Shown here piece by piece: positions 1 to 7,654 of a stretch of 64,000 bases of DNA; position 1 is the first letter of the stretch, and every line of letters starts with the position of its first letter. The position numbers were made by a program, and so were the translations under genes. Source of the stretch: Cellulosilyticum sp. (GTDB taxonomy: Bacteria > Bacillota > Clostridia > Lachnospirales > Cellulosilyticaceae). The stretch is from positions 46,699 to 110,698 of the forward strand of contig SVDC01000004.1 in the NCBI GenBank assembly GCA_015058045.1, written 5' to 3'. The notes beneath the pieces are model-generated. The model saw nothing but the letters and a program-made list of their open reading frames with translations, was not told the DNA's origin and did not search any database.

Positions 1-112
1 TGAGGCAGTCCATTTTCCTATTTATATATAATGCAGTTTACCGTAGTAGATATTGCTTAAAGAGAAATAGAAACTTATACATTAAATGAATATAAAAATG
101 GAGGAAGAAGAG
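1..112. other. Upstream spacer before purM
   Basis: No recognisable gene. A short open frame runs to a TAA near 57-59 but is too short to identify; it could be the tail of an upstream purine gene. A GGAGG at 100-104 is the ribosome binding site that decides the purM start. Confidence 0.4.
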
Positions 113-1150
113 ATGGCAAAGATTACATATAAAGATGCAGGTGTAGATGTACACCGTGGTTATGAAGCAGTAGCACAGATGAAAAAACATGTACAATCTA
201 CATTTACACAAGGTGTACTAACGGATATCGGAAGCTTTGGAGGCGCTTTTTCATTAGCTGCGTTTAAAGATATGGAAGAACCTGTACTTGTTTCAGGAAC
301 AGATGGTGTAGGAACCAAACTTAAACTTGCTTTTGATATGAATAAACACGATACAATCGGTATTGATGCTGTAGCAATGTGTGTCAATGATATCATTTGT
401 GGTGGTGCGGAGCCTCTCTTTTTCTTAGACTATATTGCAACAGGTCATATTGCACCAGAGCATATTGCAGATATTGTAAAAGGTATTAGTGATGGATGTC
501 GTGAAAGTTTATGTGCTCTTGTAGGTGGTGAAACAGCAGAGATGCCAGGTTTTTATCCAGATGGTGAATATGATGTGGCAGGATTTGCTGTAGGTGTAGT
601 GGATCGTAAGAAAATGATTGATGGAAGTACAATTAAAGAAGGCGATGTAATTATTGGTCTTCCTTCAACTGGTGTACATAGTAATGGTTTCTCTCTTGTA
701 AGAAAATTAGTAGAAGTTTCAGGTGTGAAATTAGATCAATATGATGAAAAATTAGGTGAAACTTACGGAGAAGCACTTCTAAAACCAACTAAGCTTTACG
801 TGAAAGCTATAAAAGCAGCAAAAGAAGCAGCACCTTTAAAAGGAATTGCACATATCACAGGTGGTGGTTTTATTGAAAATATCCCTAGAACTCTTCCACA
901 AGGTGTTAGTGCAAAAATGAATCTTAATGCTATTGAGAAACCAGCTATTTACGGTTTTTTAGAAGAGGTATCTGGTTTAGCTGTAGAAGAACTTTACAAT
1001 ACATTTAACATGGGTATTGGAATGATTATTGTTGTAGCACCAGAAGATGCAACAAAAGTGGTAGAAGCACTTCATACAGTAGGTGAAAAAGCGAGCGTAG
1101 TAGGTGAAATTGTTAAGGGCGATAAAGGAGTTATCTTATGTCAGGATTAA
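113..1150 (+). CDS. purM: Phosphoribosylformylglycinamidine cyclo-ligase (AIR synthetase)
   Basis: This enzyme catalyses ATP-dependent ring closure of FGAM to aminoimidazole ribotide in de novo purine synthesis (cytosol). The protein carries the family's GTDGVGTKLKLA glycine-rich segment and GGETAEMPGFY motif, and is about 345 residues, the normal length. An in-frame ATG lies upstream at 86, but the GGAGG at 100-104 sits 8 bases before the ATG at 113 (MAKITYKDAG), so I place the start there. Its last 13 bases overlap purN, which implies translational coupling in a purM-purN-purD operon whose upstream genes lie outside the window. Confidence 0.97.
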   Translation: MAKITYKDAGVDVHRGYEAVAQMKKHVQSTFTQGVLTDIGSFGGAFSLAAFKDMEEPVLVSGTDGVGTKLKLAFDMNKHDTIGIDAVAMCVNDIICGGAEPLFFLDYIATGHIAPEHIADIVKGISDGCRESLCALVGGETAEMPGFYPDGEYDVAGFAVGVVDRKKMIDGSTIKEGDVIIGLPSTGVHSNGFSLVRKLVEVSGVKLDQYDEKLGETYGEALLKPTKLYVKAIKAAKEAAPLKGIAHITGGGFIENIPRTLPQGVSAKMNLNAIEKPAIYGFLEEVSGLAVEELYNTFNMGIGMIIVVAPEDATKVVEALHTVGEKASVVGEIVKGDKGVILCQD

Positions 1151-1719
1151 GAATGGCAGTTCTTGTTTCAGGAGGGGGCACCAATTTACAAAGTGTCATT
1201 GATGCTGTAGAAGCAGGTACATTAACAAGCCAGATTGTTTGTGTCATTTCTAATAAAGAAACAGCTTATGGACTAGAACGTGCTAGAAAACATCAGATTC
1301 CAGCTCATTTTATTAATCCAAAAGAAGAAGGCTATGATGATAAGCTTTTTGCTTTATTACAAGGGGAAAAAGTAGATTTAATCGTATTAGCAGGGTATTT
1401 AAAGATTCTTTCACCAAGCTTAATTCAGGCGTATAAAAAGAAAATCATTAATATCCATCCTTCTTTATTACCTAAGTTTGGTGGCAAAGGTTTTTATGGT
1501 ATTCATGTACATGAAGCCGTTTTAGCAGCAGGTGAAAAGGAAAGTGGTGCAACCGTTCATTTTGTAGATGAAGGTGTAGATACGGGTGAAATTATTATTC
1601 AAAGAAAAGTAAGTGTAGAGGCAGAGGATACAGCAGAAAGCTTACAATTTAGAATTCTAGAACAATTAGAGCATAAGATTTTAGTGGAAGCCATTAAAAA
1701 GTTAGAGGGGAGCAATTAG
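1138..1719 (+). CDS. purN: Phosphoribosylglycinamide formyltransferase
   Basis: PurN transfers a formyl group from 10-formyl-THF to GAR, the third step of purine synthesis. The 193-residue length is typical. The catalytic Asn-His pair is in INIHPSLLPKFGG and the catalytic Asp is in the GATVHFVDEGVDTG segment. The start ATG at 1138 lies inside the end of purM, with an AGGAG at 1126-1130 within the purM coding sequence. purD follows only 3 bases after the stop. Confidence 0.97.
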   Translation: MSGLRMAVLVSGGGTNLQSVIDAVEAGTLTSQIVCVISNKETAYGLERARKHQIPAHFINPKEEGYDDKLFALLQGEKVDLIVLAGYLKILSPSLIQAYKKKIINIHPSLLPKFGGKGFYGIHVHEAVLAAGEKESGATVHFVDEGVDTGEIIIQRKVSVEAEDTAESLQFRILEQLEHKILVEAIKKLEGSN

Positions 1720-1722
1720 ACC

Positions 1723-2976
1723 ATGAAAATTTTAGTAATTGGAAATGGTGGACGCGAATCTGCAATCGCACATACCATTAGACGTTTTCATAAAGATGCA
1801 ACCATCTATGTTGCACCTGGTAATGGTGGTACAGATTTAGATTATATTAATGTACCAATAAAAGTAGAAGCATTAAAAGAGCTTGCAGACTTTGCAGAGC
1901 AAGAACAAGTGGATTTAACAGTGGTAGGTCCAGAAGTTCCTCTTGTTATGGGAATTGTAGATGTTTTCAATGAAAGAGGACTTAAAATCTTTGGACCAAA
2001 TAAAGAATGTGCACAATTTGAAGGTAGTAAATATTTTACAAAACAATTCTTAATGAGAAATGAGATTCCTACAGCACAATATGCAAGTTTTAATCGTAAT
2101 GAAGTAGAAGCATGTGTAAAAGCATCTAAACATTTTTCATTACCAGTTGTCGTAAAGGCAGATGGGCTTGCAGCAGGAAAAGGTGTTTTAATTTGTGAAA
2201 CTTATGAAGCAGCTGAGGAAGGGATTCGTGAAATCTTCAGTGGTAAATTCGGAGATGCAGGAGAGTTAATTGTTCTAGAAGAATTTTTAACAGGTACAGA
2301 AGCTTCGTTATTATGTTTCGTAGATGGTGAGACCATTGTGCCAATGGAAACTGCTAGAGATTATAAACGTGCTTTAGATAACGATGAAGGGTTAAATACG
2401 GGTGGAATGGGTGGTTTTTCGCCAAATCCTATTATTAATCCATCTGTTAAACAAAATATTGATACTAGAATTCTTAAACCTATTATAGAAGGATTTAAGA
2501 AAGAAAAGCTTAACTTTAAGGGCGTACTCTTTATTGGTCTTATGATCGATGGAAAAGATCCTAAGGTATTAGAGTTTAATGTACGTTTTGGAGATCCAGA
2601 AACACAAAGTGTACTTCCTAGACTCAAAACAGATTTAGTGGAAATTATGGGTGCGTGTATTGAAGGACGTTTAGCAGACACATCCATTGAATGGGATGAA
2701 AGACAAAGTGTGACATTAGTTCTAGCAAGTAAAGGTTATCCAGAGTCTTCTCATAAAGGTGATGTGATTAATGGATTAGATACCTTAGAAGAAGAAACCA
2801 TTCTTTGTCATGCAGGAACGAAACGCGTGGAAGATAGTATTCAAACAGATGGTGGACGTGTTCTTGCTATTACAAGACTTGCCTCTTCTTTAGAAGAAGC
2901 AAGAGCAGAGATTTATAAAGAAGTACAAAAGATTCAATTTGATGGTATGCAATTTAGAACAGATATTGCAAAATAA
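1723..2976 (+). CDS. purD: Phosphoribosylamine-glycine ligase (GAR synthetase)
   Basis: PurD joins phosphoribosylamine and glycine using ATP, the second step of purine synthesis. The protein begins MKILVIGNGGRESAIAH, the typical PurD N-terminus, and has the ATP-grasp features VVKADGLAAGKGV and LEFNVRFGDPETQ. At 417 residues it is full length. It follows purN directly. In Bacillus-type operons purH sits between purN and purD; here it is absent. A strong hairpin terminator follows at 2991-3025, so this is the operon's last gene. Confidence 0.97.
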   Translation: MKILVIGNGGRESAIAHTIRRFHKDATIYVAPGNGGTDLDYINVPIKVEALKELADFAEQEQVDLTVVGPEVPLVMGIVDVFNERGLKIFGPNKECAQFEGSKYFTKQFLMRNEIPTAQYASFNRNEVEACVKASKHFSLPVVVKADGLAAGKGVLICETYEAAEEGIREIFSGKFGDAGELIVLEEFLTGTEASLLCFVDGETIVPMETARDYKRALDNDEGLNTGGMGGFSPNPIINPSVKQNIDTRILKPIIEGFKKEKLNFKGVLFIGLMIDGKDPKVLEFNVRFGDPETQSVLPRLKTDLVEIMGACIEGRLADTSIEWDERQSVTLVLASKGYPESSHKGDVINGLDTLEEETILCHAGTKRVEDSIQTDGGRVLAITRLASSLEEARAEIYKEVQKIQFDGMQFRTDIAK

Positions 2977-2990
2977 CAATATAAGGAATA

Positions 2991-3025
2991 AAAAGGATAG
3001 GTAAATCATAACCTATCCTTTTTTG
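2991..3025 (+). terminator. Intrinsic terminator of the purine operon
   Basis: A perfect 12-bp stem (2991-3002 pairs with 3011-3022) with an 8-base loop, ending in a T run. Confidence 0.9.
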
Positions 3026-3099
3026 ATTTAACTATTAATATTGTTTAACTTTAATTAAGAGGCGGGCAGTAAAAGAAATAAGTAATACCTGAGATAAAT

Positions 3100-3140
3100 A
3101 AATAATCCCCATGGAAGGTTAGCTTACATGGGGATTATTT
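3100..3140 (-). terminator. Hairpin between purD and the MarR gene
   Basis: A perfect 14-bp inverted repeat (3100-3113 with 3127-3140) and a 13-base loop. It lies 33 bases beyond the stop of the minus-strand MarR gene and has T-rich flanks, so it most likely terminates that gene. Confidence 0.7.
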
Positions 3141-3172
3141 TAGGGTGTAGACTTAGATGCTTTAAACATATG

Positions 3173-3607
3173 TTATGCAGAGTATTCTTTAGAAATGAGA
3201 GAAACGATTTTATTTAGTAAATGATCTAGTGCTTGAAGTTCATCAGGATTAACTGAATGAGAAATAAGAGATTCAAGGCGTGCATATAAGTTAGAATCTC
3301 CGTTAATCATTTCCTTGCCTTTTTGGGTAATAGATAAGTAAAAAATGCGTTTATCCTCTTCACACTGAATTTTTTCAATTAATTCATGATGGATTAATCT
3401 TTTGATTAAGGCAGATACAGCAGGCTTAGTTAAATTTAGTGCATGGGCAACATCTCCGAAATTTGGATGTTCCATATTCGATATAGCAGTGAGATAATAG
3501 TAGTCACTAATATTAAAATCCGTTTCATGGATAAGGAGTGTATTGATTTTTTTTGTAGATTCATGCCAAAGGTAGTTGGTTAAGGTTTCTAAATTTTCGG
3601 CTATCAT
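3173..3607 (-). CDS. MarR-family transcriptional regulator
   Basis: A 144-residue winged-helix repressor. The central segment (about residues 45-95) reads as the MarR DNA-binding domain: helix-turn-helix around HALNLTKPAVSALIKRLIHHELIEK followed by a wing with DKRIFYLSITQKGKEM. MarR proteins bind DNA as dimers and are typically released by small phenolic or drug-like ligands; the ligand is unknown here. The ATG has an AAGGGG ribosome site. A near-consensus promoter overlaps an inverted repeat upstream (3645-3685), which suggests autorepression. The divergent neighbour is a secreted hydrolase, a possible second target. Confidence 0.9.
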   Translation of the reverse strand: MIAENLETLTNYLWHESTKKINTLLIHETDFNISDYYYLTAISNMEHPNFGDVAHALNLTKPAVSALIKRLIHHELIEKIQCEEDKRIFYLSITQKGKEMINGDSNLYARLESLISHSVNPDELQALDHLLNKIVSLISKEYSA

Positions 3608-3644
3608 GTTATCGCCCCTTATAATTAGAGTATTATAATTTAAG

Positions 3645-3685
3645 ATTATAGAATATTCTTACTATAACCTCAATTGAGTTAATTG
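3645..3685 (-). promoter_or_regulatory. Promoter and putative operator of the MarR gene
   Basis: On the minus strand TTGAGG (3668-3673) and TATAAT (3645-3650) are separated by exactly 17 bases. The inverted repeat CAATTgagttAATTG (3671-3685) overlaps the -35 box, where a MarR dimer would block polymerase. The promoter is visible; the operator role is inference. Confidence 0.6.
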
Positions 3686-3749
3686 TCTAACTAAAAAGCA
3701 AAAATAAACACTTAATCTTTACAATTTCAGTACAAATAAGTGATGTTTA

Positions 3750-3778
3750 TTTACAAAATTAGCCATAAACTCTATAAT
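3750..3778 (+). promoter_or_regulatory. Sigma-A-type promoter of the GHL10 hydrolase gene
   Basis: TTTACA (3750-3755), a 17-base spacer and a perfect TATAAT (3773-3778), about 58 bases before the start codon. Confidence 0.65.
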
Positions 3779-3835
3779 GAAAAGGCTACATATAGCATAT
3801 AGAATATAGAATCTAAGCGTTGAGGAGGGAAAGGA

Positions 3836-5725
3836 ATGAGGAAAATAGGTGCGTTGTTTCTCATTTGTCTTTTAAGTTTTATGGCTTTACCTGTTGGGGC
3901 ACAAACTTATGAGAACAATATGAGAGCTGTTTGGATTTCTACTGTATACAATTTAGACTATCCAAGCACAAAAAATAATATAACGGCACAACAAAATGAG
4001 TTTATTCAGAAATTAGATGCCATAAAAGCGGCAGGTCTTAATACCGTTATTGTACAAGTAAGACCAAAGGCGGATGCCCTTTATGCTTCTAGTATTAATC
4101 CTTGGTCAGATGTTTTAACAGGTGTACAAGGGAAAAACCCAGGATATGATCCACTTGCATTTATGATAAAAGCAGCACATGAAAGAGGTCTGGAGTTTCA
4201 TGCTTGGCTTAATCCTTATCGAGTGACAACTTCAGGAACAGACTTAAATACTTTATGTGCCACACATCCAGCAAGACTCAATCCATCATGGACTTTTAGT
4301 TATAATAATGCCTTATATTATAATCCAGAAGTAGAAGGCGTAAAGCAACATATTGTAGATACAGTAAAAGAAATTGTGACAAACTATGAGGTAGATGGTA
4401 TTCATTTTGATGATTACTTCTATCCATCTAATTATCCACTTCCAACAGGGGAAAGTAAAGATGGGGCAGTGGCTAATGCAAGACGCGCAGCCATTAATGA
4501 TATGGTAAAACGAGTTAGTCAAACGATTAAATCTGCTAATACCTTTTATAATAAGTCTGTTCAATTTGGTATTAGCCCTCCAGGTATTTGGAAGAATAGC
4601 TCTTCTGATATTACAGGTTCTAATACGAATGGGCGTGAAGCTTATTATGCACTTTTTGCAGATACAAGAACATGGATCCAAAATGGCTGGGTAGATTATA
4701 TTGTGCCACAGATTTACTGGAAAATTGGACATGCTAAAGCAGACTATGAAACCCTAGTTAAATGGTGGTCTAATGAAGTTGTAGGAACAGATGTAAAACT
4801 CTATATAGGACAAGGTATTTATACTGATGAGGTAGCTGTTCAAATTGATGAACAACTAGCAGTTAATCAAAAATATCCTATGGTAAAGGGAAGCATTTAC
4901 TTTAGTTTAAGAGATTTACTAAGTAGTAGACAAGGCTGCTTAACCAAGATTACTCATTTCTATAATCAGCTAGGTGGTGGAAGTATGCCACCTTCAAATA
5001 ATAATGGCAATCAAAATACAACACCTCCAAGTACCAATAGTGGCAGTTCTTCTACAACAACTAATTTGGAAGCTAATATTGGGAAGATAGGCTCAGTTAC
5101 AGCAAGTAGTTTAAATATTCGTGCAGGCGCAAGAGCAGATCGTGATATAGTAGCGAAAGTCTCACTAGGGACTAAAGTAACTATTTTAGATGTTTTAAAT
5201 GGTTGGTATAAGGTGAAACTAGCTAATGGGACAGTAGGTTGGGCAAGTAGTGAATATATTACTGCTAGCAGTACAACTACATCAGGAAGTAATACCAATA
5301 CAAATAGTAATACGACTGTATCTTATCCAGCAAATGGAACCGTTACAGCAACGACCTTAAATATTAGAGCAGGAGCACGTACAGATCGTGCAGTTGTAGC
5401 AACTGTAACAAAAGGAACAAAAGTAACTGTTTTAGATAAATTAAATGACTGGTATAAGGTGAAGTTATCTAATGGTACTGTAGGTTGGGCAAGTAGCGCA
5501 TATGTCTCTTTAGGAGGCAGCGCTACAACCAATAAGTTTCCAAGAACTGCAACCGTTACAGCTACTTCACTAAATATTAGAGCTGGGGCAAGAGTAGATC
5601 GCCCGCTAGTGACAACAGTTAAAAAAGGTACAAAGGTGACTTTATTAGATAGCTTAGGTGATTGGTATAAAGTTAAATTATCTAATGGAAAAGTAGGTTG
5701 GGCAGTCAAAACTTATATTGCCTAG
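3836..5725 (+). CDS. Secreted glycosyl-hydrolase-like 10 (GHL10) protein with three SH3b domains
   Basis: A signal peptide covers residues 1-22 (MRKIGALFLICLLSFMALPVGAQ). Residues about 25-375 match the GHL10/DUF187 TIM-barrel family: MRAVWISTVYNLDYPS at the start, then VIVQVRPKADALY, FHAWLNPYRV and DGIHFDDYFYP. A Ser/Thr/Asn/Pro-rich linker leads to three near-identical bacterial SH3 domains at about 418-478, 500-558 and 569-629, each with SLNIRAGAR-like and DWYKVKLSNG-like motifs. SH3b domains usually bind peptidoglycan, so the enzyme probably acts on or is anchored in the wall. The substrate is unknown. GAGGAGGGAAAGG precedes the ATG. It has its own promoter and terminator. Confidence 0.88.
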   Translation: MRKIGALFLICLLSFMALPVGAQTYENNMRAVWISTVYNLDYPSTKNNITAQQNEFIQKLDAIKAAGLNTVIVQVRPKADALYASSINPWSDVLTGVQGKNPGYDPLAFMIKAAHERGLEFHAWLNPYRVTTSGTDLNTLCATHPARLNPSWTFSYNNALYYNPEVEGVKQHIVDTVKEIVTNYEVDGIHFDDYFYPSNYPLPTGESKDGAVANARRAAINDMVKRVSQTIKSANTFYNKSVQFGISPPGIWKNSSSDITGSNTNGREAYYALFADTRTWIQNGWVDYIVPQIYWKIGHAKADYETLVKWWSNEVVGTDVKLYIGQGIYTDEVAVQIDEQLAVNQKYPMVKGSIYFSLRDLLSSRQGCLTKITHFYNQLGGGSMPPSNNNGNQNTTPPSTNSGSSSTTTNLEANIGKIGSVTASSLNIRAGARADRDIVAKVSLGTKVTILDVLNGWYKVKLANGTVGWASSEYITASSTTTSGSNTNTNSNTTVSYPANGTVTATTLNIRAGARTDRAVVATVTKGTKVTVLDKLNDWYKVKLSNGTVGWASSAYVSLGGSATTNKFPRTATVTATSLNIRAGARVDRPLVTTVKKGTKVTLLDSLGDWYKVKLSNGKVGWAVKTYIA

Positions 5726-5796
5726 GAAATAAGTTATAATGCTATATGACATTTTCAATAAGAGCATGATAATAATATAAAAGGTGTTCTAAATAT

Positions 5797-5836
5797 AAAA
5801 TAGAGGAAAGCAGAAATGCTTTCCTCTATTTTGTTT
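5797..5836 (+). terminator. Intrinsic terminator after the GHL10 gene
   Basis: A perfect 16-bp stem (5797-5812 with 5817-5832) with a 4-base loop and a T-rich tail. Confidence 0.9.
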
Positions 5837-5921
5837 TAGAATGAATCAGTATATAATAAATAGGAGTATAACTATAGATATTAATGTAAATATAAATAGG
5901 GAAAAGATGAAGGAGGAACTT

Positions 5922-6911
5922 ATGCAATACATGAAGATTGGACAGTCAGACATAGAAGTTTCAAAAATAGCATTAGGAACATGGGCAATTGGTGGTGGCT
6001 CATGGTGGGGAGATAATGATGATTTAGAATCCATTCGTACCATTCATGCAGCATTAGATTTGGGGATTAATTTAGTGGATACAGCACCTGTTTATGGCAT
6101 GGGACATAGTGAAGAAGTAGTGGGTAAGGCTATTGCAAATCGTAGAAATAAGGTAATATTATCAACTAAATGTGGCTTAATGTTTGACAGAAGAGAAGGA
6201 AGCTATTATTTTTCAAGAGATGGCAAAGAGGTCTATAAAAACCTTTCTAAAGGGGCTATTATGGACTCTGTAGAACAAAGCCTTAGACGCTTACATACAG
6301 ATTATATTGATATTTTATATACACATTGGCAATCAGTAGAGCCCTATATTGTACCTGTGGAAGAAACGATGGATGCCCTAATGACTCTCAAAAAACAAGG
6401 AAAGATTCGTGCGATAGGTGGTTCTAATATGTCACCTTGGCATATTGAAGAGTATCTAAAGTATGGTCAGTTAGACATTATTCAAGAAAAATATAGTTTG
6501 ATTGATAAAAGAATAGAGCAAGAAATTTTACCATGCAGTAATAAGCATAAGATTACTTTCCAAGCCTATTCACCATTAGAGCAAGGGTTATTAACAGGCA
6601 AAATTCGAAAAGATTTTGTACCTGAGCCAGGAAGTTCTCGTGAAGGTAAGAAATGGTATAAACCAGAAAACTTATCTACTATTGTAGATGGTGTGGATTC
6701 ATGGAAAAATTTATGTGAGAAATATAACTGTAGCTATGGGAATTTAGCCATGGCATGGATAGGAATGCAAAGTTCATTTGTTAATGTTTTATGTGGGGCA
6801 AGAAAAGTAGAACAAATAGAAGAAAATGCTAAAGCAGGCGATATCATTCTAGAACCTCAAGATATTGAGCAAATGAGACAATCTATTATTTTACCAAGTA
6901 GCTTAAAGTAA
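5922..6911 (+). CDS. Aldo/keto reductase
   Basis: An NAD(P)H-dependent (beta/alpha)8-barrel oxidoreductase. The catalytic tetrad is visible with this start: Asp53 and Tyr58 in LVDTAPVYGMGHSE, Lys83 in LSTKCG, and His135 in LYTHWQ. The C-terminal IEENAKAGDIIL segment belongs to the cofactor-binding end. An open frame extends upstream to 5841, but the AGGAGG at 5911-5916 is placed for the ATG at 5922, giving 329 residues, the usual size. The physiological substrate cannot be told from sequence. It precedes two NAD-metabolism genes by about 100 bases and may be co-transcribed. Confidence 0.9.
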   Translation: MQYMKIGQSDIEVSKIALGTWAIGGGSWWGDNDDLESIRTIHAALDLGINLVDTAPVYGMGHSEEVVGKAIANRRNKVILSTKCGLMFDRREGSYYFSRDGKEVYKNLSKGAIMDSVEQSLRRLHTDYIDILYTHWQSVEPYIVPVEETMDALMTLKKQGKIRAIGGSNMSPWHIEEYLKYGQLDIIQEKYSLIDKRIEQEILPCSNKHKITFQAYSPLEQGLLTGKIRKDFVPEPGSSREGKKWYKPENLSTIVDGVDSWKNLCEKYNCSYGNLAMAWIGMQSSFVNVLCGARKVEQIEENAKAGDIILEPQDIEQMRQSIILPSSLK

Positions 6912-7015
6912 GTGGAACGAGAGGCTAAAATTTAGCTAAAATAGTGATTGACATTGAATCGCAGGAAGAAAAGGACAATAAGAAGATGATGTAAATATAG
7001 AAGGGAATGGAGAAA

Positions 7016-7552
7016 ATGGGTAAAGTATTAGTGGTTATAGATATGCAGAATGATTTTATTTCAGGAAGTTTAGGAACAAAAGAGGCAGAAGCTATTGTGC
7101 CTTTAGTAGTAGAAAAAATTGAAAGCTATAAACAAGCAGGTTGTAAGGTGATTTATACAAGAGATACCCATCAGGATGACTACTTACAAACAAGTGAAGG
7201 TAAAAAGTTACCCGTTACCCACTGTATTAAAGGAACTTGGGGATGGCAACTTGCTGATCCTATTGCAAAGACGGTTGTGAGTTCAGCACAACTTTATGAT
7301 AAAGGAACTTTTGGTTCCCTAGCATTAGGAGAGAAAATCAGAGAGTTAGGGGAAGAAGATACAAGTTTAGAAGTAGAACTGGTTGGTTTATGCACAGATA
7401 TTTGTGTGATTTCTAATGCACTTTTACTTAAAGCCTATGCACCAGAGGTAAGTATCACTGTAGATTCAAGTTGCTGTGCAGGGGTAACTCCAGAGAGCCA
7501 TATTAAGGCTTTAGAAGCGATGAAGATATGCCAAATTCAGATAGCAGAGTAA
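7016..7552 (+). CDS. pncA: Isochorismatase-fold cysteine hydrolase, probable nicotinamidase
   Basis: It probably hydrolyses nicotinamide to nicotinic acid for NAD salvage. The catalytic triad is visible as Asp9 (VVIDMQNDF), Lys96 (YDKGTFGS) and Cys130 (GLCTDICV). Asp50-x-His52 (TRDTH) and His69 match the metal-binding ligands of nicotinamidases rather than plain isochorismatases. At 178 residues it is full length. An ATG at 7007 is also in frame, but the AAGGG at 7001-7005 is better placed for 7016. The adjacent nadE supports an NAD role. Activity on another amide cannot be excluded. Confidence 0.8.
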   Translation: MGKVLVVIDMQNDFISGSLGTKEAEAIVPLVVEKIESYKQAGCKVIYTRDTHQDDYLQTSEGKKLPVTHCIKGTWGWQLADPIAKTVVSSAQLYDKGTFGSLALGEKIRELGEEDTSLEVELVGLCTDICVISNALLLKAYAPEVSITVDSSCCAGVTPESHIKALEAMKICQIQIAE

Positions 7553-7654
7553 ATAAAAGCTGGAAAATTGTTGATAGAAATGACGAAAGAATATACTTTA
7601 TGAGGATTTCATGGTAGACTTCATAGTGGAAACATTTGGTTTAAGGAGGCAGAC

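Noticed and set aside
5086..5720. Direct DNA repeats suggesting a mobile element
   Set aside because: They are the three SH3b domains of one protein, with no transposase or flanking duplications.
7016..7552. Isochorismatase of siderophore synthesis
   Set aside because: The Asp/His/His metal ligands and the adjacent nadE favour nicotinamidase, and no siderophore genes are present.
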